From IMG/VR virus record IMGVR_UViG_3300032229_000040, positions 1 through 56,211 of that record: DNA of 56,211 nucleotides; one strand, 5' to 3'. Shown here in pieces: positions 8,721 through 20,700 of this stretch. Both the position numbers and the translations under genes were made by a program. Below the pieces are notes generated by a model that had not been told where the DNA came from, made no database searches, and worked only from the letters and a program-made list of their open reading frames with translations. Source of the DNA: a virus. The first letter of the stretch is position 1. Each line of letters starts with the position of its first letter.

Positions 8721-11700
8721 TATCCCTTACATTTTTTATCTATAATATTATTATCTCTTAAAGCATTTACCACATCTGTAGGCTTTGTAGAAGCGGTTAT
8801 TCCAGGTGTTGAATCAATCTCTGGTAATAGGTTAAGAATAGTAGTATCCTCCACCTCTTTCACCTTAATATATCCATTATCAAGCACAGATTGTTGTCCT
8901 GTTGTTACATTAGGATTTGCTGGATCCTCTGTATCATAAAGCTCATTAGCTCTAAAGCTATCTCCCCATGCATTGATTGCTTTGTAAACATAAGATGTAT
9001 AGGTTTTACCACTCTTATCTTCAGTGGTAAGTTGGATTGGGTTACCAAATCCATCTTCTACTCTCTTGAATAACCCTTTGTTGATATAAGAATAGTCACT
9101 CTTCTTTCTCATTGTAGCCTTTTGCTCTTTGGTAAAGTTACCCTTTTCCCATACAAAGGTAATGAATTTTGAGTTTCCTTCCCTAGATAATGTAGAAATA
9201 TTTAGTGTTTGAGGTATTAAACCTTTTTGAGTTGCTAATGCAAGTCTCCTGTCTACAAAGTTTATCTCTGAAGGAGAGTAAGGTCTTGAGAACCAGTTTC
9301 CTTTTTTACTCTTTTTCCAAGCTGCTTTCTTAGAAGGAACAATGTCTGTATCAGCCCAGTTGTTTCTTTGTAATACGTTTAACTTATTGAAATTGTTTAA
9401 GTTAGGCATCTTGTCTATCTTAGATAGAGTTTCATTATAAACAGCTGTGAAGTCTTCATAAGGAAGCAAAGATGTAATTGATATAGGTGAATTGTTTAAG
9501 CCAGACTGTAATACAGCAAGTCTTACTAATTTACCATATAGCTCAGTAGAAACATTTCTTTTTAGCTCACGGAAAGCATAGATGATTTGGTTTTGGTTAT
9601 ACACCTTAGCATCTTTACCTACCAAGAATATGTTATCTGGAGCACCTTCTCTTGTACCTGGTTTCTTTTGTATTGAATTGATAATCAAGTTGTCAAATAG
9701 AGGATGTGTCTTATCAGCTAACACCATGTTCTTATAATCCATGATTAATGTAGCAGCACTCTTTGTCGTATCATTTCCTAATAAGATGCTAGTAATACGT
9801 CTATTTACACCTGTATCAGTTTGTACAGCCCAGTCAAATAGATCGTTAACTGTCTTTCTAGCTAGCTTAACAAAGTCTCTATCATTCAATTGAACAAATG
9901 GAGTGAGAGCTTCCTCAATAACATCTCTTACAGCAGGCTTATCAGAGGTTAATATCTCTGCAAAAGCATCTCTAATATCTGTCATTGTTTCTTTTAGATA
10001 GCCTACAAAAGAGTTATTTAATATACCATCTACACCAGGTATAACATTTCCTTCATCATTTACAGATGAGAAGATTGTTCTACGAGCACTTTCTAATTGC
10101 TTTCCCTTCTTGAATATTAAAGATGGATCATTTAAAGTGGCTGTATCATAGTTAGTTCCTTGAGTAACTTGGAATAAATGGTTAGCCATTTTAGCGTATT
10201 TCAAGAACTCTTGTAGAACTAATTGTTGTTGTGCTTTTTGAGGATCAGTTAAATTATCAACATTTACACCAACCATCTTACCAAGAGCTGTCTCAGTTGG
10301 AAGTTCCGTAGCAACTACATCACCCTGTGGAGCATACTTATCCATTGTACCATCCATTAAGCTATCAATGAATAACCATGAGTAACCACTGTTTTCAAGT
10401 GAACCTAGGTAATCACGTACAATTGGTTGGTTCATGAAGTAAGCTATGGTTTGAATAGGTACCCCCACCTTAGCTAAGAACATCCATGTAGAAGCTACGT
10501 TTGGTGTAGCACCAAGCTCCATAATCCATGGACCCTTAGAGATATCCACATATCCATCAATGAACTGACCCATAATGTCAGATATAATTTCACCAGCTGT
10601 ATTCTTAATCATTGATAGGGTAGGATATTTCTTACCTTTAACCACAATTGAATTGTGTGGTAGTAATATTTTACCATCATTTGATTTTAACCAAAATCTA
10701 TCTTCTGCGTTTATAACACCATTCTCTAGGTTATCTGTATTAACGTACATAAGTGTACGTTGGTTCTGAGCGTGGTTTGTTTGGTTTACAGCAGCAATAC
10801 CAATTGCATACTTACCAGATACAAACGCTTGTCTCAAACCAGTCATGAATCTTCTGCTTAACATATTAGCTGTAGAAGAGTAATCAATCTCTGGTTTACC
10901 AAGCTTCTTATTGATGTCTTTAGCAAGATCCTTCATCTGATCTGCAGAGTTAGGTTTGATTAAGGCATTAAAGTTATATGAAGAAGTGATTAAGTTTTCT
11001 AGAGATTTGAAGTAGGCATTCTCTAAAGACTTACCATACATCTTCTCAATAAACTCTTCCTTTAGAGCAGCTTGTAAATCAGCGTCATTAAGTTTGTTTA
11101 AGTTCTTACCTGCTTTCTCTAATCTAATCATCAACGCATCTTCTACGTCTGTAGCAGTCATATCCTCACCAAACATGTTTTTAAGGATAGGAATCCACTT
11201 ATTGATTTGTTTATCTGAAGCAGTTCCTAATATAACATTTCCTAATAACTGTTGTAGGTTACCAAGTTTTTCAATCTTAGTCTCAGTTAATTCTTTTTTA
11301 TTCTTAGCAATCTCATCAAATATGTCACCAAACTTAGCTTTAGATGCCTCATCTAAACCGTAGAATGGAACTAATTTAATGTTACCTTTACCATCATCAT
11401 ATATATTCTTAAGATAGATTGACAATTTATCTATATCAAAGTCAGATCCAACTTTCTTAACAAGCTCTGAAGGAATAACCACAGAGTCACCAAGTTCCTT
11501 AGGAAGGAATTTAGCTATCTTGAACGCATCAATTGAGTTTTGTTTTTGTGAAGGAATACGGAAAGCTACACTTCTAAGTATCTCTTGTCCTTCCTCACTA
11601 CTGTTAAAAAACTCTAATAGCTCTTCATCAGACTTTTCACTACTAAACCATCTACCCACCATAATCTCACACACACGTTTACCATCTTCATTCACATAGA

Positions 11701-14700
11701 ACTTAAGATTGTTAGATGTGTACGTCATTTTACCATTAACTTCTTCAACCTTAATTTCATTACCTAATAGTGTAGAAGGAACTTGTACCTTCATACCACC
11801 ATTAACTTTAGGAGAAACAACGTTCTTATCAGCAATTGAATATAGAATGTTTCTGATTTGCTGGAATGCAGGGGTAGCTTCTAACACTACATCTCCTTTC
11901 TTAAAGCCAGCAAATGCAGCAGTTATGTTATCATTAACCTCTCTCTTTAAGATTTCATCAGATAACGTATTAATCATCTTATCTACATTATCTCTTGTTA
12001 TCTCAAAACCTTTGTCAGTTTGGGTGATACCTAACTTATTAAGAAGCATTTCATAACCATGCTTAATCTTCCATTCTAATAAGGTTTGGTTACGTTGGAT
12101 TTCTTTGTATAGATTGTTACCATTATTATAGCTAACCTTATCCTTAAGAGCGTTCCATTTAACAAAACGTTCTTCAAAATCTTCTCCTGGTTCAAAGTCT
12201 ACAGGCATACCAGCTTGCATAAAGTCTAGGGTTACTAACTTAGTAATCTGACTACCCTGAGTAACTGCAGCATTTTCCTTAGAAGGAACCTCAGACTGAA
12301 CACCCATAATATCAAAAGGAATGTTCACTATATCAGTTGGACTAACTACATCTGTATTAAACTTACCGTCTTTGTATAATTCAAACTTTTCACCTGCTCC
12401 AACCTTTCTACCTGTACCATATACAGCATAATCAATATCCTCTTCTTGCATCTTGTTATACAACTTGATAGCATCAGAATTAGGATTTAACTCATGTAAT
12501 GTACGGAATGATAATGGGAATAGGGCAAACTTATCTAATACAGCATCGTTATAGTTTTTACCATCAGCCTTGTTACCAGACACAATAGGTTTAAGAGGAG
12601 TGTAAGCACTCATTACCCCTGGGTTTTTTCTATTGTATTTCTTAAGTTCTTCCTCAGAAGCACCAGATTTAAATAGTTTCTCATAACCTACATCATGTCT
12701 ATATTGCTTTTCTTCAGCAGCATTCCAACTACTAGCTCTGATTCTGAAGTTACGGTTAGCTTTCATACTAATGTAACCACCACCATCTGTTTCTTCAAAT
12801 ATACCATATCCAGGTAAGTCACTTTTACTGAATACATCAGCTAGGGTGATTGTACGGAAGAAATCTCTAATGAAGTTTGTACGTCCAACCACATCATCTT
12901 TATCAAAACCTTCGTTGTAAACTCTATCAATAGCTTTATTCATTTCAGGTGAATTAGCTATTAATGGTTGACGTGGAGAGTTGAAGTTCTTAATACGCTT
13001 TAACTCATCCTTATATTGATATGGATCTGAATACACTAACTTATGTAACTCAATGTTAGCTATCATATAGTTAATTGCCAATCCTTTTAATTGTCTTGCT
13101 AAGATATCTTCGTCTATTATTTCATTGTTAGCAAATGCTAATCCTGATGCATCAATACCTTCTTCTGTAAATTGTATTGCACCATACTGTCTAAGCATTT
13201 GTTCAGAATCCTTAGCTTGTGCGTCAACTAAATCTTCTAAAGCTGAGTTGATTTTGCTTTCATACTTACTGTAAATAGCCTCGTTAGTCTTACCAGCTTT
13301 AACCTCAGCTACAATACTGTTATGTACATCAGCAGGAAGAATACCTTTAAAGAAACGTAAGTCTGTAGACTTTCTAGTTTTCTTTTCATCCTGTACAATA
13401 GGTCTATTCTCTCTAGAAAGGTTTAACTCAGACATGAAATATTCTTTGAATATATCATTCACAGCTTTCATACCTGTGTTCATAAGTTCCTTCTGAGATA
13501 CAAATGTTCCTAGTTTAACCATCCATTCAATAGATGCGTCCCCAGGAACTAGATTCATATAGTATCCTTCAGAGTTAAGATTGAGTTCTTGGATTAGTCT
13601 TTCTTTAGCATTGAGCTTAGAAGACTCTTTCTTCTTATTAGTTTGTTCATTTACGCTACCATCAACATAACCTGTTTTCATTATGTCTGATGTATTAGCC
13701 CTACGTGCATTGTTTTTAGGATTGAATATCTTATTCATTGTAGCAGATCCTAAAGCAAATACGTCTGTAGTTAAGTATTTGTACTTTGTATCACCAAGCT
13801 CATTGTAGTTCTTAATGTTAGAGATGATGTCATACATATCACTCATTAGGTTTGTACCAATGTATGTTTGTGTACGCTCACCATTTAAGTTGAAATATGT
13901 GCTTTCAAATTCAGGGTTCTCTAGAATAGCTTTGATAGAACCTAGTCTTAATAACTGTCCATCAATATCTAATGACTTGGTAGTCAATGCTTTAACTCCT
14001 TCCAGAGAAGATAAGCTTTCAAGAACACCCTCAGTTGCTTCTCTAAATGTAGTTAATTGATTAGGTGATAATTTCTTTCTTAGTTCCTTTGGAGTGAATG
14101 TAATACCAACCTTTTCTAAGAAAGATGTATATGTTGATAACTCATTGGAAATCAACTTAATATTTTTAATAGCAGCTTGAGATGTATACTCTTTATTAAC
14201 TGTATCATACTTAACGTATGTGTCACTAGTTCTAAGAGCAGATACAATATCTGAAGACATTTCACTTCTAGCCTGACTAGCAGCACTAGCTAATGAAGAA
14301 TCACCAATCACTACATCTCCTGTAGGAAGTGTAAACACAATCTTCACATCAGCATTCTGTCTTTTAAAAGTCTTCCAGAATGATGTAGCTAATTGTAAAT
14401 CGTATGTATTCTTTAACTGATCAAAGTCATAACCTGCAGCACTAGAAGGACGTTTTGTAATACGTTTGTATAATGCTTCATAACTAGGGTTATTAGTAGC
14501 AAGTTGTCTAAGTCTGTTAATCATATCATCTATGTTAACAGAGGTATGTAAGTTGTTCATCAATGTGATAAACACCTTGTCAGAAGGCATAAGAACAACT
14601 CCTCCCATTGAAGAACGTTTAGGTCTTGTTCCATCTTCGGTAATTTCCATAACAGGAAGTGTTCCTATCAATAACTTAATAGCACTACTTGCCTTCTTGA

Positions 14701-17700
14701 AGTTATCCATCTTTCTAGCATCCTGCCAGTCAGATTTACCAGAAGCATCTTCGTCAGTTAATATAGCTTGGTCATTCTCATCAAACTCTACAGAGTAGGT
14801 TTTAAGATACTCTTGATGTTTCTTAGTGATACTATCCCATTCTGCATCAACATTCTTGTGTAGGATGATTAGATTACTTTTGCTAAGAGCAGCTTCTTTT
14901 GCTGTAATCTCTTTTTTAGCAAGAGCATCTTCAATCATACTACCCTTCCAACGAATAAGATTTAACACTTCAGACTTTAATCTGTTGTATAACTCCTTCT
15001 TGTTTAATTCAGGAACACTGAATAAACTTTGGTTAGTTTTAGACAAGTCAGCTAATGTGCTGTATGTCATTTGTTCCATAATCTCATGCACCTGTGTAGC
15101 AGGAATCTTAGCAATACTAAATACGCTGGTGCTTGTAGCCTCAGCATCTTCAATATCTATAATACCCATTTTAGCATAAGATAGGTTAGACTCAAAAGGA
15201 ATAACTGTCTTGTAATATCCATTACCAATTCTTTCAAATAACTTCTCAGTGTTTGATTGAGCCTTAGGACCTAAGAACATTTCCTTAATAAAGCTAACTA
15301 GGTCAGCAAACATCTTTAAGATGAATGGTCTACCCTTTTCAGGCTTACTAGGAATCTTACCTGTAAGTACATAGTCTCTAAATTCTTCAGCTAAAGCCTC
15401 TTCAGCTTGCTTATATGTGGCATCTGAATAGCTTAATGTATTACCATCAGCATCTTCAAATGTACCTTTTCTTTTTTTGAATTCATCATAGATAGCGTTA
15501 CGCTCTCCCGATTCTGTAAACATTGTCATTACAGCATGGAAAATCTCGTGGTAGGCTGTACCCACCTCAGCATTCTCATAGATGTAAATAGCACCATCTC
15601 TAAACATACCCCAAGCTTGTCTACCATTAGTAGCTTGAATAACATTCTTAACTCTGTATACAGGGATGTTAGGTAGGTTAGCTTTTAACCAGCTTTCTAC
15701 TTTGTTCCAGTTTTCACCTTGGAAACTCTTAATCTCCTTAACAAGTTGTAAACGATATACATCATCACTAGGAGGATTAACAGGAGCATCATTCCACTCA
15801 TCTAAATCCTCAGCAGTTACATCCTCAGGAGTAGCTTCATTGGGAATGGTTGTTGTTTCTAATTGAGGCTTAATTGCTACAATAATTGTTGCACCCACTC
15901 TTCTCTTAACCTCATCCTCAGTCTTGTACATTTCTAATAGATTCTTAGCAGTTTGCTCATCTATTTCCATATCATTGATAGGAACTGTACCATTAGCAGC
16001 ATCGTATTTTTTACCATCAACAACAAATGTTACCTGACCTAAATCTCTAGGAAGAACAAGTGTGTTAACAGTTTGACCATCAAGAACGTATACACCTGGA
16101 GGGCTAGTCTTTTTTGTAGATTCTGTAGACGTAACCACTGTACCAACTACATTACCTGTAACAGGATCTGTTTGTGTAACTGTAGCAGCTGTTGGTGTAG
16201 AAGTGACTACAGGTTTAACTGTAGGTAGAATAAAGTCATCAGGAGTAGATGTAAGTGTAAAATAGATGTCTTTTCTATTTATACCATCTGTATCCTTAGG
16301 CATAGGTTTTAAAGGAGTGGCTAGAGGAATTTCTTCACTAGTTCTTCCTTCAGAAGATAATAGGTATGATTGGTAGTTAGCCCACTCTTTAACTATTGGG
16401 CTACCATCTTCATTAAGTCCTGTGATTTCAAAGTAAGGATCGTTAAATGCTTTATCGTTTAACAATGTAGCATTTGTATTGTTATACATTCCTTTTAACA
16501 ATGCAAGGATTGCATCTTTACTATTCTCTAGTTCAGTAGGAGTGAAGTTAAAGTTAGCACCCTTTCCAGATATGAAAAGTTTAGTAACTTGTTGTCCATC
16601 TTCTACAACATCCTCAAACCATATGTTATTAAAACCAGGATCTTTTCTTTCTCCTGTTTGTAAGTTTTTAGCAATACCCCAATACACTGTAGACTTTAAC
16701 CATTCCATAAGAAGATAAGATCTGTCTTTCTTAACAGTTCCATCCTCCATAGCATTCTTGGATAATTGTTTAATTACCTCAAATATTGTATTGGCTTCTT
16801 TATCATTGAATTGTCTGTTGTACAACTTAACCAATCCATTAGGAAGCTTTAAGAAAACTCTACCCAATGGTGTATTAAATGTAACAGAACCTTGTGTAAT
16901 ACTTTCGTTAGTGGTAGCTATCTTAAGTACTGGGTTGTTTTCCAATTCATCATTGGTTACAAATCCAGCATCTTGTACAGATGTTCTAACACTATAGTCT
17001 TTAACCTCATTACCATTCGCATCCTTGTATGTAAAGTATTCAGGAACACCAAATGATGCTTCAATAGTTTGAGGGTCACCTAATGTTTCTTCATTAAGTC
17101 TAGCTGTTCTCCAAGCTGCATATTGTTCTCTAAGTGAAGCTTCTATGTCTTTATCAGAAGCTCTAAACATAGTCTCCACCTTACCATCGTAAGTAGCAGT
17201 TAGTTTAGATGAAGGGAAAACTTGGTATACAGCACTATTAACTAAGTCTGCTCCAGCAGGAAGAGGGTTACCAAATTCATCTACAACTGTGTAAGTTCCA
17301 TCATCATTCAATTGAACCATTACAAGAGCAATTACATCTTCAGGACTCTTAGCATATAAATGCTGTGTTAATCCTGGGATGATTTGATCTTGTGTTTTAG
17401 ATGTAACAATCATTCCACGGATAGAATCTACATTACTCATAGATGGTAATCTAAATCCAAATCTGTTAGCTCTAGCCTGATGTTCTTTACCATCATCGAT
17501 AGGAATGGTACCACCAACTACACTTTTCCAAGCCTTCTTAGCTGCTGCTTGGAAAGCACCTCCATCAATTACATTCTGAACACCTGTACCATTTGTTCCT
17601 AATAGCTCCTGTTGTAGAGCTCTATTCTTTATAAGTTTCTTTTCTTCTTCTTGTTGCTTTTTATAAGCGTCAGCTATTTCTTGGAATCTATTGACAATCA

Positions 17701-20700
17701 ATGACTTAGCTTCTAATTGTTGAGAAGTTTCATCTAGTTGTTTGTATAGATTTTCTAATTCCTCTTTAAGTTCTGCAACTGAACGCTCATTAGGAATAAC
17801 ATCTAGTTCATCAATGTTTCCTAAATCATTTTCAAACTCTGTAAGGTCTGCAAGTAAGTTAGGATTAGCTTGTAAGTAAGATTGATAGTCTGGGTATGTA
17901 CCCTTGAATTCTAAGTCTTTGTTTAAGAATTGACGTAATCCTAGTGGAGTGTATGGTAAGTTAGGATACTTAGCCTCAAACTTTCTAATTAAGTCTAATG
18001 CTAAATCCACAGCAGTTTTTAATGCACCTTCTACACTATCTACTAACTTACTGATAGAATTGATATTCTTACCAGTCTCAATGATTAAATCTTCTAGATT
18101 ACCTTGTTGCTCTTTTAATTCTTCTAAGAACTCTTTACCACCAGGAAGCTCATCAATGTTCTGAGCCATATCAGCGATATACTCTTGATTGAATTCTAGT
18201 TGTTCTTTCTCTGCTTCTAACTCTTGAATCTCAAGACGCAATTGCTCTTTCATTCTAGAGAGTCTATTAGCAGCTTTAATAGCAGCGTTTGTAGTCTTCT
18301 TAAATGTATTAGTCTTAGTTAACTCACCAGCTTTAATTTTATTCTCTAAAACAGTGAGCTCGTTAACTATCTTCTCAAATTGAGAATACTTATCTTGTAA
18401 TAGAGATTTTGTTTTGTCTAACTTATTAGAAACTTCGTCAAACAAATCATTCAACACTTTTAATCTTGCACCTCTCTTAGCTTCTGTTCTAGCATCTTGC
18501 TCAGCAGAAAAGTCAGATAAAGCTTGTTGTTGTACAGCAGTTAATTGACCAATAGGAGTGATCATAGCATTTGCAAATCCTTGCTTAGCTACAAATTGAT
18601 CCCCTGTAACCTCAATGGTTTTTACTTTTCCTTTCTTATCTTTATAGACAAATTCCAATATACCTTCCTTAGGAGAATATTGTAATCTACCTTTCACCTT
18701 GTTACCCTTACCAAAGTTAAACTCATACATGGTGTTTGCATTCTCCATGAAGAATTTAGCCTTCTTATTATTCAAAGTGTCACTCACCTTACCTAACTTA
18801 TATTCAGCTAGTTCAGCTTTAGATATATCTCTAATAGTACCATTAGACTCTTTAATCTTAATAGTACCATTTTCATTTTCTCCAAGAATAGTTAATCTAG
18901 GGAAGCTATAAACTTCTTTACCATTCTTGTCATACTTAACCACTTTACCTAAGTAGTATTCTGTACCTATCTCAATATCTTCCTCACCATCTTTAGTCTT
19001 AATTGCTACAGTTTGTTTAGGTTGATCTTCTTCCCCAGGAGCTGTTTCAGGGGTGGTGTAGTTCTGAGGAGCTTTTTTAATTTCAGAATACTCTTTTAAG
19101 AACTTATCTCTACGTTCAGTTAAGTCTTTGAGGTCTCTTAAGTTTCTTTCTAAATCAAGTTGATCATCTTCAATAATCTCTAAAGCTTTAATATCTTCTA
19201 AAGCTTTATTGAAAGCTTCTTCATCTCTAACAACATCAGCTGAAACAACACCTAAACTAGCTAAGTTACCAATTAGTTGAGGGATACGATTGTCATAATC
19301 TGCCACTTTACTTGCAGCATATATCATCTTATCCATCACCTCACTATTGTATACAAGCTTACCATCCTTATCAACTATGTTACCATAGCGTAAGTTTAAT
19401 GATTGGTATAGTGATTTAACGTTCTCTGCTGTAGCTTCAAAACCATCTAGTCTTTTTAAGTATGCTTCTCTTGTATCTCCAGCTAATGCTTTACCATCAG
19501 CTATAAGCTGACCAAATCCATCTTCTGTAGATGCAAGTGCTCTATAGTCTTCAATATCACTTCTAACTAAATCAAACCTACCGTATTTAATACGTGGAGT
19601 TAAATAGTTAATAATGTAATCAGCATCTAAGTCTTTAACATTAGCTATGTTACCTTGTTGTAACTGTTGCTCTCTTTCTTCCTGTAGTGCTACACCTCTT
19701 CTTACAGAATCAGATGTATCCTTTGTAAAGTCAGAAAGAGCTGTTTTATTAATATCTGTTATTGCTGCTGCTGTGTCAGCTCTTCTTTGGATACCTTGTG
19801 TAATGGTTCCACGAGCTTGCATGATAGCACCAGACAATCCACCAATAAGGACATTTTCCATACCCTCGTTAGTACCAATTGTTTCAGCAACTGCATTGCT
19901 CAAACTCTCCATGAAGTTACCATCATCACCCTTAAACTTCTTATTGTAGTAGTCTTGGGTACCAATAGAAATAGCATATTGTGCACCTTCTTCAAATGCT
20001 TCTGAAGGAGAGAATACTAAAGGAGCAGCTCTTTGGAATATGTTCTTAGGTTTAGCAATAAGTTTACCAGCAGCATCAACTGTGGTACTCTCGATTTCCT
20101 TTATAGTGGAATTGATAATACCCTTCTCTACTCTTGTAGCAGATCCTAATATCTTAGGGAACTGGATATAGTTAGTTGCTGTAAGTAGTGCTGTATTAAA
20201 TAAGAAAGATGTGTTACCTACGCTATCAGCAGCTGCATTAATCTTAGCTAACTCAGCTCCTGTTGGAGCAACACCACCATTAAGAGCTTTGTATTCTTCT
20301 ATCTTTTTATTTCTAAAATCATTAAGATTGTGGTAGGCTTCAAACCCAGCTTCACCAGTTGTAGCTAAACCAGCAACTAATGCTCTTTGTCCAACATCTA
20401 ATCCTCTATATGTTCCTAGGTATGCATCAGATAGGCTTTTAATTTTACCATAGGCATCACCTGCTTTGTTAGCTCCTAATAGAGCTTCTTCTGTAGCAGC
20501 TAGTACATCCCCTGCTTTTCTTACAGAGAATAGTTTTGCAACTTGAGGAATAGAGTTTAATAGTTTTAAACCAGAAGCGTATATACCCCCTGATAATGCA
20601 GCACCTGCTGCAAATCCCATATTTTTAACAATGCCATCCCAAAGAAAGTTAGCACTGAATAGTTTATCTGGAGAATACCAATCAGCATCTCTTTCTCTTT